NCBI RefSeq assembly: GCF_001469955.1
Contig: NZ_LOPU01000031.1
Coordinates: 99,895 to 163,894, forward strand
From: Haloprofundus marisrubri
Lineage (GTDB): Archaea; Halobacteriota; Halobacteria; Halobacteriales; Haloferacaceae
Length of the DNA stretch: 64,000 bases
Direction of reading: 5' to 3'
The number at the start of each line of letters is the position of its first letter. Positions within the stretch are counted from its first letter, which is position 1. The notes under the pieces were generated by a model that saw only the letters and a list, made by a program, of their open reading frames with translations, had not been told where the DNA came from and did no database searches. A program made the translations under genes and the position numbers. Shown one piece after another: positions 26,152 to 35,432 of the stretch.

Positions 26152-26215
26152 GACGGAGCGTCCGCAGCATCGTGCAGTCCGTAAAAACAGGAGACAGAAA
26201 CGAACTACGCCGCAC

Positions 26216-26782
26216 TCACCGACGCAGCGGTCGAACCACGGTTCTCACGCCGGGGAAGCCGTCGTACGCCCAGAGGCCGAAGACGAACGCCGCGAGTGCC
26301 AACTCGAAGGCGAGCAGGAGACTCACGTCGAGTCGGACGATGTCGACCAGCCAGCGCGCGAGGTAGTAGACGACAAGCTCCAACGACCCCGCTTCGGGGG
26401 CCGCGCCGGTGTTGTTGACGAGCGGCCACAGAAGCGGGTCGAACGAGAGCGCGTCGCCCTCGACGAGCGGGTAGATGACGTCACCGGCGAGATGCGAGAG
26501 GTGGCCGACGACGAACGCGACGCCGAGGGTCACGTTGCCGAATCGCTTGGCGAGCAGTAGCGCCGCCGCGGCGAACACCGGTGCGAGAAAGATAGAGTGC
26601 GCCAGTCCGTAGCCCGTCGGCACCACGCCGAACGTCCACGACAGCGGTTTGTCGACGAGGTCCGGAAACTGCGTCGCAAACGCGAGCACGAACACCTCGG
26701 GGCCGGTCGGATTCCGGCCGCTAGCGTGGCGAAACAGCGAGTAGAGCACGTAGCCGAACGCGAGATGCTCCCAGGGCCACAT
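26216..26782 (-). CDS. Metal-dependent membrane hydrolase (DUF457/YdjM-like)
   Basis: The 188-residue protein opens MWPWEHLAFGYVLYSL and has FPDLVDKPL and VVGHLSHLAGDV, the His/Asp pattern of the inner-membrane DUF457 metal-dependent hydrolase family, with four to five helices. The family's substrate is not settled. Its ATG overlaps the TGA of the DUF1616 gene upstream (TGATG form), so they are co-translated. A paralogue lies at 41182-41736. Confidence 0.8.
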   Translation of the reverse strand: MWPWEHLAFGYVLYSLFRHASGRNPTGPEVFVLAFATQFPDLVDKPLSWTFGVVPTGYGLAHSIFLAPVFAAAALLLAKRFGNVTLGVAFVVGHLSHLAGDVIYPLVEGDALSFDPLLWPLVNNTGAAPEAGSLELVVYYLARWLVDIVRLDVSLLLAFELALAAFVFGLWAYDGFPGVRTVVRPLRR

Positions 26783-27897
26783 CAGTGGGCGAGAGTACTC
26801 CGTGCGGCCGACGCGGTTGGCGGGTCACCAACGAGCGTGGAGTCGGTTTCCGATGGAGAGGCGAGCGAGCCGTTCTGTCCGCCGCCGGAGACGGTGACGT
26901 ATAGTCTGAGACTCCGGTAGGCGTTCTCCACCGACGGCTCGGCGGGCGCACCGTCGCGGTACAGCAGCAACGTGAAGCGCACGTCACCGGGCATCGACGG
27001 CGTCACCGTCACGTCGCGGGTAGTGTTCTCCTTCGAGTCGAGCGTGAGGTCCGCCGACCCAATCTGCTCGGACTCGGTCACCGTCGTCTCGTTGCCGTTC
27101 GTCTGGACGCGTTCGCTCACCACGACCACCGTGTACGACTGCGACTGCTGCTCGCGGTTTTCGACGCCGAAGGTGAGGTTCGCAGACGAGCCAGCGGTGA
27201 ACTGGTTTTGGTACATCGACTGCGTGTTGCCGTCGACGTCTTCGGTTTCGACGTAGAACTCGGTGAACTGCTCGTCGTCGGCCGGGACCGTCGCCGCGTA
27301 GCCGACCGTCGAGAGAAGCACGAGCAGGCTCAACGCCAGCGCGACTGCGGGGAGCCGTCCACCCTCCGCACGCCCACGCAGCGGGTGTTCGGGCGGCCGC
27401 GAGGAGAACAACCCGGTGATGGCGGTCGGATACGGCGGCGCGTAGCGTTCGTCCGCATCGAGCGTCGCACGGCGCACCAGCGCGACGAGCAGGAGTACGC
27501 CCGTCGTCCCTTCGACGCCGATAGCGACCGGCAGCAACGCGATTGGCTGTGGCGAGAAGTGGACACCGAGCGTCACCAGCGGAACGAGGAGCGCGCTGCC
27601 GACGACGGCGAGTGCGACGCGTTCGACCCCCGTCACCGACCGCGCGGTCGGAAGCGGGTTCCGCAGACCGGAGACGGCGTCGTCGAAGGCGGTCTGTGAG
27701 TTCGTGTTCCGGTCCGGGAAAATTGCCGAGACCAACGCGTAGCCCGGCAGAAACAGCACGAGTGGGAGCGTGAGGAGGAGTCTCGGGAGCCCCGAAAGCG
27801 ACGTGTGAATCGCCCCAGCAGCGACGCCGAGCAACACGAACGCGGCGACGAGGTCGGTGAACCACGGGCTACGCCGCGAGTACGGGGAGTGCGACAC
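26782..27897 (-). CDS. DUF1616 membrane protein
   Basis: Starting at the GTG at 27897 the protein has 371 residues: paired helices near residues 12-55 (FTDLVAAFVLLGVAAGA and LLLTLPLVLFLPGYALVSAIFP), two more near 95-145, one near 195, and an external beta-rich domain from about 215 to 350 with EFYVETEDVDGNTQSMYQNQF and SYTVVVVSERVQ. LPGYALVSAIFP is the DUF1616 hallmark. DUF1616 proteins occur in archaeal surface-glycan clusters and have no settled activity. The frame upstream of the GTG is an antisense shadow of the next gene and was not used. It lies 5 bp from the asparagine-synthase-like gene. Confidence 0.8.
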   Translation of the reverse strand: MSHSPYSRRSPWFTDLVAAFVLLGVAAGAIHTSLSGLPRLLLTLPLVLFLPGYALVSAIFPDRNTNSQTAFDDAVSGLRNPLPTARSVTGVERVALAVVGSALLVPLVTLGVHFSPQPIALLPVAIGVEGTTGVLLLVALVRRATLDADERYAPPYPTAITGLFSSRPPEHPLRGRAEGGRLPAVALALSLLVLLSTVGYAATVPADDEQFTEFYVETEDVDGNTQSMYQNQFTAGSSANLTFGVENREQQSQSYTVVVVSERVQTNGNETTVTESEQIGSADLTLDSKENTTRDVTVTPSMPGDVRFTLLLYRDGAPAEPSVENAYRSLRLYVTVSGGGQNGSLASPSETDSTLVGDPPTASAARSTLAH

Positions 27898-27902
27898 GGC
27901 GT

Positions 27903-29612
27903 TCAGGCACCTCGTTTGCTGGCGTCGGGGACGCGTTCGTCGACGGCGAACACCTCTTTGGGGCGAATCGACCGCTCGGTGCAGAGTTCGAGCCAGCCGA
28001 AACTGTCGTTGATGCGCAGTTTGTGTCGCACCGGGAGGTCGTGGACGTACGGTTCGTCGGGGAACAGTACGTCGTCGAGTTCGTACTCGCTGTAGATGTC
28101 GCGGCGGTCGGGCCACGGTGACTCGAAACCTTCGACGAGGGGCAGTTTCCGGCGGAGGAACCCCTCGACGTGGTTGAATATCTGGGTGTCGTACGGGCGG
28201 TCCGGCGGCGGGTTCTGCAGGATGTCGTCGTCGAGACGACGAAGCGCTTTGATGAACGTCGCGGTGTTGCGGTACTGCGGCGGCGTCGTCAGGTGCCAGT
28301 CGAGCAGTTCCGCGTCGGCGATGACGAACGACTCGAAGAAGTTGTCGGCGAGATGCGTTCGGAACGGCGTCGACGGCTGGTTGCTGATACCCGTCAGGTC
28401 GATAGCGTTCTGGACGCCGTCGGCGCGGTCCCACGCCTTCTCGAACTCGCGGGAGACGGCATCTCTGACGAACGTCGCGGGGTCGACGTCGAGGCCGACG
28501 AGCTGTTCGGCGACGGCTTGGCTCGCTTCGGGCATGTAGCCGAGTTTCGACAGCAGGTTCTCGACGGGGTCCGGGTCCGGGTCGAGGCGGCGGAACGGCA
28601 CCGTTTTTCCGAAGAGTTCGACGCCGTCCTGTGCGAGGAAATGCCCGCGGAGGAACGTGTCGCAGAGCAGGCCGTGGAACATGGAGTCGACGCCCATCTC
28701 GTCGGTGTAGCCGGCGTGGTGGATGTGCAGCGACTCCTTGATTCCCTGCGAGTAGCGCACTTTCGACTCGTCGGCCATCAGGTAGCGATGCGTCGGACGG
28801 AAGGCGGTGTGTTCTGCGCCGTACTGGGCGGCGAGCGTTCGTGCGCCGTCGGTTTCTTGGCCTTCAGGGTGGCCGACGGTGTAACAGTGCTCGATTTCTG
28901 GCATCTTCGAGAGCACCGTCCGTGAGTCGTAACCAGCCGAGAGGAGCAAGCCCTTGCGTCCCGGTGAACGGGCGCGGCGGCGGACCGCCCGGCCGAGTCG
29001 GTCGGCCAGTTCTTGAACGTAGTCGAACTCCTTGGGTTCGTAGACGAACCGCGAGAGGTCGTGAACCGCCGACTCGGTGAGCGCCGAGTCGATGGGGAGC
29101 CGAAACATCCGTTCGAGCAGCGACTTCTCACCGAGCACGACGCCGAGGTGGAGGAACTCGAGGAGCGCGTCGCGGCGGACCGCGTGACCCGACAGCGTTC
29201 GGGCGACGGCGGCCGAATCGGTGCTGAACACGCGTCCGTGGTCGGTGTCGGCGTAGAAACAGTCCCACGACCGGATGGGGTCGTTGACGACGACTGCCTC
29301 GCCGTCGCGTTCGAGGAAGACGAGATACGAACCGTTGAGTTCCGAGAACGCCTCGCGGCCGACTTCGGCGTAGCGGTCGAGTACCCACTCGGCGACGTTG
29401 GCGTGGGTGCCGGGGGCGTACGCTTCTCCCCAGACCGCGCACTCGCCTTTCGGACCGGAGTACGTGTCGCTGCGGCCGGGGTGGCCCAGCGCCGGGTCGC
29501 GGATACCGACGGTGGCGACGTCGCCGCCGACGACGGCGTCGAACTCCTGTGGCGAGCGGAGGCGCTCGAACTCGTCGGCGTCACCGAAGACACCGAAGAA
29601 CTGCTTTTTCAT
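27903..29612 (-). CDS. Asparagine synthase-like amidotransferase lacking the N-terminal Cys
   Basis: The 569-residue protein has an Ntn-hydrolase-like N-terminal half (NGSYLVFLERDG, VNDPIRSWDCFY, VFSTDSAAVAR) and a C-terminal ATP-pyrophosphatase domain with the PP-loop LLLSAGYDSRTVLSKM near residue 228. The first residues are MKKQFFGVFG, so the catalytic Cys2 of glutamine-dependent enzymes is missing and glutamine hydrolysis is unlikely. In glycan clusters such proteins may amidate or aminate sugars with ammonia or another donor; this is inference. I chose ATG 29612 over a GTG two codons earlier because it is the better start codon. Confidence 0.82.
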   Translation of the reverse strand: MKKQFFGVFGDADEFERLRSPQEFDAVVGGDVATVGIRDPALGHPGRSDTYSGPKGECAVWGEAYAPGTHANVAEWVLDRYAEVGREAFSELNGSYLVFLERDGEAVVVNDPIRSWDCFYADTDHGRVFSTDSAAVARTLSGHAVRRDALLEFLHLGVVLGEKSLLERMFRLPIDSALTESAVHDLSRFVYEPKEFDYVQELADRLGRAVRRRARSPGRKGLLLSAGYDSRTVLSKMPEIEHCYTVGHPEGQETDGARTLAAQYGAEHTAFRPTHRYLMADESKVRYSQGIKESLHIHHAGYTDEMGVDSMFHGLLCDTFLRGHFLAQDGVELFGKTVPFRRLDPDPDPVENLLSKLGYMPEASQAVAEQLVGLDVDPATFVRDAVSREFEKAWDRADGVQNAIDLTGISNQPSTPFRTHLADNFFESFVIADAELLDWHLTTPPQYRNTATFIKALRRLDDDILQNPPPDRPYDTQIFNHVEGFLRRKLPLVEGFESPWPDRRDIYSEYELDDVLFPDEPYVHDLPVRHKLRINDSFGWLELCTERSIRPKEVFAVDERVPDASKRGA

Positions 29613-30023
29613 GCTCACTGTCCCACGCTCCGTTCTCGCCGGTAACGACGGACGCGTGTGGGACGCTGTTCGACTGGGGATGGGGTGGATGGGCCACGGG
29701 CCGCCGACGCGACGGGACGACTCGGGCGGGAGGTAGTCGATATCATGACTCTCGATAGGTTCGGATATGTCTCTCTGCGAACGGACGGGGCTTTGCTATG
29801 GACCGGGTAAGCCAGTTCACCGGTCCGATTGTGTGTGTCGTAACCGCCGCCTCGGGGGCTGACACGGGCTTATACGGTTCATAATAATCTCCACGAAGGA
29901 CACAGTACACATCGATGACTGCTCTCTCTCGCCAGCGCCGCGCGCGTGCGCTGACTCCCTCCCGTTCGTACGAGCCTTCCTGCTCGCGCAAGCGCCGTCG
30001 GGACCTGTCCCCGGTGACGACCC
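29613..30023. other. Intergenic region with shared promoter-like element
   Basis: This 410-bp divergent gap holds the promoters of the asparagine-synthase-like gene and the glycosyltransferase gene. CTTAT-N3-GTTCATAATAAT at 29869-29888 repeats the element found before glmM at 10561-10580 (17 fixed bases identical, same spacing). It would give the glycosyltransferase mRNA a leader of more than 100 nt. No coding frame is convincing. Confidence 0.5.
29869..29888 (+). promoter_or_regulatory. Second copy of the shared promoter-like element
   Basis: CTTAT then three bases then GTTCATAATAAT, identical in its fixed positions to 10561-10580. It lies about 135 nt upstream of the glycosyltransferase GTG. 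If it is the core promoter, both transcripts would be controlled alike. Confidence 0.45.
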
Positions 30024-31385
30024 GTGGATAGCGAGTCCTCGGCCACCGACTCCACCGAAACAGCCAGCGAACGCCTCGACGTGGGCTTTCTCCCCGTCGA
30101 AGTCCCCGGCCTCGACGGAACCGGCGCGACGTACACGGCGGCGCTTCTCATCCGTGAGCTGTCGAAACACCACGACGTGACTGTCTACGTCGTCAGCCAG
30201 CGCACGGCGGACCGGTCGCAGTTGCCCGCAACCGACCGCGTCGACTACGTCGTCCGCGACGACCTGCCGAAGCTCCCGCACCCCCTGCTGACGAAAATCG
30301 ACGTGGTCGACGACCTCACGGACCGATTGGAGCGACACGACCTCGTCCACTCGTACTCGACGGGCTTTATCGAACCGCTGTCGACGCTGTCGACGCCGAC
30401 GCTGGTGACGCTGAACTCCTACCAACCGGTGTGTCCGAAAGGCGATATGATGTGGATGGACCGCGAGAAATGCGGCGGCTCCGGCCGAGCGAAATGTGCG
30501 GCCTGCATCGCCGGGAGCGCCTACACCCGGAAATCAGGAGTCGAGACGACGCTTCGCTCGTCGTACGACTCGCTAGCGAAACTCGAATTCGTCCAAGACT
30601 CCATCGCCGCACGAGAGGGGATTTCGGCGTACCACCTGCTGTCGCCGCACCAGCGCGACGACTACGCCGAGTTCGGCTTCCCCGAAGAGCGTCTGAAAGT
30701 GATTCCGCACTTCGACAGCGGCGAGTTCGCCGTCTCGAACCCCGAGGCGTACAAGCGCGGCGGCGACCCCGAGGTGGGGAGAGACGATGACGACCCGTTC
30801 ACCCTGTTGGCCGTCGGTGCGTTCAAGTACGTCAAAGGGTTTCAGGTGCTGCTTCGGGCGCTGCCGTCGATTCTCGACGCGGGCTACGACGTGCGAGTTC
30901 GCATCGCCGGGGCTGGACCCCATGGCGACGCGCTTCGCTCGCTTTCGAGCGATTTGGGCGTCGACGACCACGTCGACTGGTTGGGTTTCGTCGACCACGA
31001 CGACCTGCCGGCGGAGTACGCCGCCGCAGACGCCTTCGTCTACCCCGGACTGCTCGACGAACCGTTCGGCCGCGTCTTCCTCGAAGCGCTGGCCAGTGGG
31101 ACACCCGTACTCTCCTCGGACGTCGGAAGCACCGACTTCATCGTCGGCGACGCGGGCGTCCGCTTCGAGTCCGACGACCCCGAATCACTCGCTCACGCGT
31201 TCGGAGAGCTTCGAGACGACTACGAGCGCTATCAGGCGGCGACGTCGGAGCAGTTGGCCCGCTTTTCGCGCGAACAGGTCGTCTCCGAGTTCCGCGCGCT
31301 GTACGCCGATGTCCACGCCGGTCGGTCGCCGACGGAACGGACTGAAACGTTCGAAACGGAGCGAACAGTCGTTCGCAGCGATTAG
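30024..31385 (+). CDS. Family 4 glycosyltransferase with Cys-rich insertion
   Basis: The 453-residue GT-B enzyme has an N-terminal acceptor domain (VPGLDGTGATYTAALLIREL) and a C-terminal donor domain with LLAVGAFKYVKGFQVLLRAL and EPFGRVFLEALASGTPVLSSDVG, the EX7E motif. A middle segment, CPKGDMMWMDREKCGGSGRAKCAACIAGS, has four Cys with spacing suggestive of metal binding; I cite it here in two parts, CPKGDMMW and KCGGSGRAKCAACI. It starts with GTG at 30024 in a long leader region. The donor is not known, but the position between sugar-modifying genes fits assembly of the same polymer. Confidence 0.85.
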   Translation: MDSESSATDSTETASERLDVGFLPVEVPGLDGTGATYTAALLIRELSKHHDVTVYVVSQRTADRSQLPATDRVDYVVRDDLPKLPHPLLTKIDVVDDLTDRLERHDLVHSYSTGFIEPLSTLSTPTLVTLNSYQPVCPKGDMMWMDREKCGGSGRAKCAACIAGSAYTRKSGVETTLRSSYDSLAKLEFVQDSIAAREGISAYHLLSPHQRDDYAEFGFPEERLKVIPHFDSGEFAVSNPEAYKRGGDPEVGRDDDDPFTLLAVGAFKYVKGFQVLLRALPSILDAGYDVRVRIAGAGPHGDALRSLSSDLGVDDHVDWLGFVDHDDLPAEYAAADAFVYPGLLDEPFGRVFLEALASGTPVLSSDVGSTDFIVGDAGVRFESDDPESLAHAFGELRDDYERYQAATSEQLARFSREQVVSEFRALYADVHAGRSPTERTETFETERTVVRSD

Positions 31386-31463
31386 CGCGTCGGTAAGCAA
31401 CCGCGGGCCGACCGCATAGCGAATCCATAGTAATGGACCCGGTTGCCAAAGCAGGAGGTACAG

Positions 31464-32831
31464 ATGAAGGACGACAGTCGAAGCCGAAGACGGTTCCTCC
31501 AGACCACCGGCGCGGCCGGCTTGGCCGGCCTCGTCGGTGTCGCGGGTTGTAGCGGCCAGTCGCCCGACGACGCCAGCGACTCCGCCGCCAACGGGACGAC
31601 GCAGAGTGCGAATCAGACCGCGAGCGGCGACACCGCGACGGACGAACCGACGGAGACCGAACAACCGGTCACCGACGAAGCCGCCGAAGTGGAGGCGACG
31701 TACAAGAGCCGCGAGAAGTACAGCGAGCCAGGCGAGTTGCTCGACGACTTCACCGACCTTTCGACGTGGCTCTCGAACGCGGGCGAACTCGAATCCTCCT
31801 CCGAGCACGCCTTCCGCGGCAACAAGAGCGCGAAACTCATCGGCAAGGGCGGTCGCAACGCCAGTATCGCGCGGTCGTTCGAGGACACGCGCGACCTCAC
31901 GAAGAAGGACTTCTCGCTCGCACTCCGTTCGTCGACACCCTCGAAGTTCGCACTGTTCGTCTATCTCCGTGACCCCTTCGGCAACTACGCGGTGCTCGAA
32001 CTGCGCAACATCACGATGGAGACGCCCGACGTGGGCTGGTTCCGCACCGCACCCGGCGTCTACGAGACGAGCAACACGCCGCCGGACCTCACCCAGATTT
32101 CGCGCATCGAAATCGTCGCCAACAACGCCACCGACAGCGACGTCGAGGTGTTCGTCGACGACCTGCGCATCCACGACAAACCCGACAAGGGCTACATCGT
32201 CTTTAGCTGGGACGACGGGCGCAAGAGCTACTACAACGACGCCGCGCCGATGCACGACGAGTTCGAGGTTCCGGCAGTTCAGGCCGCGGTCCCACGGTTC
32301 GTCGGCCAGAACAAGTTCATGACGCTCGGCGAACTCAAAGAGCGCTACGAGGCCGGTGACGAAATCGTCGCCCACGAGAGCATCAGCAACCGCTTCCACT
32401 CGCTGGGCGGCAACGAACTCGAAAAGATAATCCAGCAGAACAAGAAGTGGCTGCTCGGCCACGGTTTCGAGGGCTCGAACTTCGTCGTCTACCCCGGCAA
32501 CGACTACGACGCGACGGCGCTCGACATCGTCAACAAGTACCACTACATGGGCGGGATGAACCAGTCGTTCCAGCCGAACACGACGAGTCCGTACGCGTTC
32601 GACCCGCTCGTGCTGCCGCGGACGGTCGGTCACGACCTCGATATCGCAAAGCGTGTCGTCGACCTGTGTGCGAAACACCGCAACGTCGGCATTCTCAACT
32701 TCCACGACTTCGCCAACGAGAACACCATGAGCAAAGGTGACTACCGCAAACTGCTCGAATACGTCACGAAAGAGCAGAACGTCGAAGTCATCAACTTCTC
32801 TGAGCTCTGGAAACTGCGTAAATCGGTCTAA
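31464..32831 (+). CDS. Tat lipoprotein with polysaccharide deacetylase-like domain
   Basis: From ATG 31464, preceded by a textbook GGAGGT at 31454-31459, the 455-residue protein has a Tat motif SRRRFLQTTG and a lipobox VAGC, so it is exported and anchored outside. After a Thr/Asp-rich linker there is a beta-sandwich like a carbohydrate-binding module (about 75-245, DDFTDLSTWLSN to VFVDDLRIHD). The last 200 residues resemble a NodB-type deacetylase: YIVFSWDDGRKSYY supplies the paired Asp, and IVAHESISNRFH would supply His, though the spacing departs from the usual HxxxH. Activity is therefore uncertain. It could remove acetyl groups from the exported polymer. Confidence 0.75.
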   Translation: MKDDSRSRRRFLQTTGAAGLAGLVGVAGCSGQSPDDASDSAANGTTQSANQTASGDTATDEPTETEQPVTDEAAEVEATYKSREKYSEPGELLDDFTDLSTWLSNAGELESSSEHAFRGNKSAKLIGKGGRNASIARSFEDTRDLTKKDFSLALRSSTPSKFALFVYLRDPFGNYAVLELRNITMETPDVGWFRTAPGVYETSNTPPDLTQISRIEIVANNATDSDVEVFVDDLRIHDKPDKGYIVFSWDDGRKSYYNDAAPMHDEFEVPAVQAAVPRFVGQNKFMTLGELKERYEAGDEIVAHESISNRFHSLGGNELEKIIQQNKKWLLGHGFEGSNFVVYPGNDYDATALDIVNKYHYMGGMNQSFQPNTTSPYAFDPLVLPRTVGHDLDIAKRVVDLCAKHRNVGILNFHDFANENTMSKGDYRKLLEYVTKEQNVEVINFSELWKLRKSV

Positions 32832-33055
32832 CCGGCTTCGCTGCGACACCCCACATCACTCGACTCCCCGGTCGGCCCCTCGCGGTCCCCGCTTCGGCAG
32901 ACGTGCACCGGGCCGACCCGCCGCTTTCGTTTCTCTTTCCGTTTCCTGTCTTTTCCCGTTTCTCGTTTCTCACTTCTTGTGACGAGCGCCTGCCGCTGTC
33001 GCACGCGTGTCAACCATGAATCAGATGTATCACACGACGACGAGAACTGTCTTCA

Positions 33056-33614
33056 ATGGACCCCGGCAACCTGTTCGAGACGATTCGAGAATCGCTAGGT
33101 CTTCTCGCCGGTGGCCTCGGGTTCTTCGCACTCTTCGTCGTGGTGGCGCTCGTCATGTTCGTCGTGATACTCCTCGGGGGGGATGGCGATGGCCGGCATC
33201 TCGATGCCGATTCTGTACGCGTTACCGACCGTCCGTTCCCGATTCGCCTCCCTCACCGAACTTGTAACCGGTCGAGAAGCCGACTCGCTGTTCGACTGGC
33301 GATTCGTCGGTGTCTACCTCGTCTCGATTGCGAGTCTCAGTGTCGGATACGTGCTCGCCGCAATCACGTTCGCGGTCGGAGTTGGAAGGGTCACCGACGT
33401 CTCTCCCTCATGGCAGTTCGCCCGAGTCACGCTCCTACTCGGGGCGGTCGCCGTCGCCGCGGCCACGACTGGCCTGCTCGTCTACGCGGTGCGGAGACGA
33501 GGGTTTCGAGCGGTTGCCGAGTGGCTGATTTTCCTCTGCTTCGCCGCCGTACTCACGGGACTTTCAATCACCACCTTTCCGTACTACGCGGTTCGTGTTC
33601 TCAGCTACTTTTGA
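33056..33614 (+). pseudogene. Membrane protein gene split by a frameshift at a G7 run
   Basis: The frame from ATG 33056 encodes MDPGNLFETIRESLG and a hydrophobic helix (FFALFVVVALVMFVVILLGG), then enters a run of seven G at 33176-33182. Beyond the run, membrane-protein coding continues in another frame (from MAMAGISMPILYALP) for 143 residues with three helices (VYLVSIASLSVGYVLAAITFAVG, ARVTLLLGAVAVAAATTGLLV, WLIFLCFAAVLTGLSI) to the TGA at 33614; long helices are abbreviated in places. One G fewer or a slip of one base would join them into a protein of about 185 residues. Alternatively the second part starts at ATG 33183 as a separate gene. Confidence 0.5.
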
Positions 33615-33738
33615 GAAAGAGGAACACGCAAACGGGACAACAACGACGGGTCGCGTCGCTCGCAGGAGGACCGAAGCTCTCGGAGGAGTTCGTCACCGAA
33701 CTACGTAGAAGAGACACACCACACCGTCGACGGACGAC

Positions 33739-35277
33739 TCAGGGGTACTCGTTCAGATACGTCCGCAAGCCCGCAGACCCGCGGTCCTCGATGCCGTTTT
33801 CGAGGACGCTCTCTTTGATAGTCACGCCGCTGCTCTGGTCGTACAGTTGGACGGCTTCCTTGCCGCCGGTCGACCCGGCGGCGAGTTCTTCCATCCACGT
33901 GTCGTCGCCGACGTTGATGACCGGGTGACCGCCGGCGATATACTGGCCGCCGTAGAGGAAACAGTCGTCGCCGGTGAGTTCGATGCCGTGGCGATATCGG
34001 GTGCTAATCTGGTCGATGGCGACCGCGCGAATCTGGGTGTTGTCCCGGTCGGCGCGAATCGCCGCACGGAACGTGTCGTCGCCGACGTCGCCGGTGAACG
34101 TGCAGTACTCGGCGACGGCGCGGTCGGCGTTCATCCCCGCTTTCGTCCAGAAACCGTAGCCACCGGGAGTGTGCATCTCGACGTCGCTTCTGACCATTAC
34201 TGTCTCACCGGCCTCCGGCGAGACGACGACGCCGTGATTCGGCTGGTCGCCGTCGACGCTGATGGAGAGACCCGAGAGCCACGCGGATTCGGCGCTGTTC
34301 TGGACCGACACCGCCGCGCCGTTGGCCTCGTCGAGGCGGATGGTCGTGTCGAACACCGACAGCCCGGAGCCGTTTTCGAGGCGGATACCTCGCTGGGTCG
34401 TGTCGTACTCGCGGTTGCGGTCGACGACGACCGTCGCGCCGCGGACGTAGCTATCGCGTCCGGCGAGGCGGATGCTCGCAGCCCTGCTGTTTCGGTACTC
34501 GCCGCCACGGACGATGACCTGTCCGTCGTCGTCGGAGACGTAGAGGCCGTTGTCGGGGAAGCCGCCGAGTTCGCAGTCGCGGAACTCGATGGTTCCCTCG
34601 TGGTTCACGTCGACGATGATGCCCGTCGGCCCCCACCGGAGGTCGCCGGGCGTCCGAGTCGAGTACGTCCCGCCGTCGGGCGCGCTGAAGTTCTCGACGA
34701 GACCCGACCCCGACGGACTGGTGACGTTGAACAGCCCCGGTCCCCAGAGGCCGCTGTCGTGTTCGCCGACGACGTCGATGTCGCGGACGACGAGGCCGTC
34801 GTCGACTTCGACGTGAAACGCGCGAACGCCGGTGTCGGCGGCGGTCTGGTCGATGGTGAAGTTCTCGACGTGTAGGTCGACACCGGGGTCGTAGGAGACG
34901 CCGAGACGAAACAGACGGTACTGCGGGCCGTCGAACTCCTCGTAACTCGCCGGGACGATGGTCGCACCGTTCGAGGCGAGACCGAAGTTCTCGAAGCCCG
35001 TAAAACGGAACTGCTCGTCCATGTAGTAGCGTCCCGGCGGGAACTTGACGAGCGTGTCGTCGTCGGCAACCTCGCGGAGCACTGGTGTGATGGACTCGTT
35101 ACCCTCGGGGTCCGCACCCGCGTCGACGATGTCGACGACGGTTCCGTAGTCGTCGTTCAGCGAGTGAGTCGCGGCGGCAGTTCCGGACGTCGATGCGACG
35201 CCGAGGGCGGCGGCCCCCGCGAGAGAGAGATACGACCGGCGATTCAGTTGCCTGTCTCGAGAGTTATCGGTAGGCAC
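33739..35277 (-). CDS. Tat-exported right-handed beta-helix protein (1 of 2)
   Basis: The 512-residue protein begins with a Tat signal (NRRSYLSLAGAAALGVA) and an Ala cleavage region. The body shows pectate-lyase-like beta-helix turns: VVDIVDAGADPEGNESITPVL, FPPGRYYMDEQFRF, IVGEHDSGLWGPG-like, GFPDNGLYVSDDDGQVIVRGG and RLENGSGLSVFDTTIRL. Such folds occur in polysaccharide lyases, C5-epimerases and depolymerases; catalytic residues cannot be assigned. GTG 35277 is chosen because a TATA box at 35301-35309 places transcription start a few bases upstream. It is about 45% similar by eye to the protein at 38126-39727 over its whole length. Confidence 0.8.
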   Translation of the reverse strand: MPTDNSRDRQLNRRSYLSLAGAAALGVASTSGTAAATHSLNDDYGTVVDIVDAGADPEGNESITPVLREVADDDTLVKFPPGRYYMDEQFRFTGFENFGLASNGATIVPASYEEFDGPQYRLFRLGVSYDPGVDLHVENFTIDQTAADTGVRAFHVEVDDGLVVRDIDVVGEHDSGLWGPGLFNVTSPSGSGLVENFSAPDGGTYSTRTPGDLRWGPTGIIVDVNHEGTIEFRDCELGGFPDNGLYVSDDDGQVIVRGGEYRNSRAASIRLAGRDSYVRGATVVVDRNREYDTTQRGIRLENGSGLSVFDTTIRLDEANGAAVSVQNSAESAWLSGLSISVDGDQPNHGVVVSPEAGETVMVRSDVEMHTPGGYGFWTKAGMNADRAVAEYCTFTGDVGDDTFRAAIRADRDNTQIRAVAIDQISTRYRHGIELTGDDCFLYGGQYIAGGHPVINVGDDTWMEELAAGSTGGKEAVQLYDQSSGVTIKESVLENGIEDRGSAGLRTYLNEYP

Positions 35278-35300
35278 GTCTGTCACCCACGGCTGAACGT

Positions 35301-35309
35301 ATTTTATTA
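35301..35309 (-). promoter_or_regulatory. TATA box for the beta-helix gene
   Basis: On the minus strand this reads TAATAAAAT. Its centre is about 28 nt from the chosen GTG at 35277, so the mRNA would be nearly leaderless. Confidence 0.5.
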
Positions 35310-35396
35310 CCACGCAGCTAACAGTGCTAAGACCTCGTCACAACGCTCGAAACGATTGAAAGAGACACATTTGACGAGCAATGAATGCCAGCAGAC

Positions 35397-35419
35397 ATTT
35401 CTGAGAGACACTCAGAAAT
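35397..35419 (-). terminator. Nine-base inverted repeat after the flippase gene
   Basis: ATTTCTGAG and CTCAGAAAT flank a five-base loop, a perfect stem, 14 nt past the flippase stop. There is no long U tract on the minus strand, so it may act in RNA processing or protection as well as termination. Confidence 0.45.
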
Positions 35420-35432
35420 CGGCCGTTCCCCC

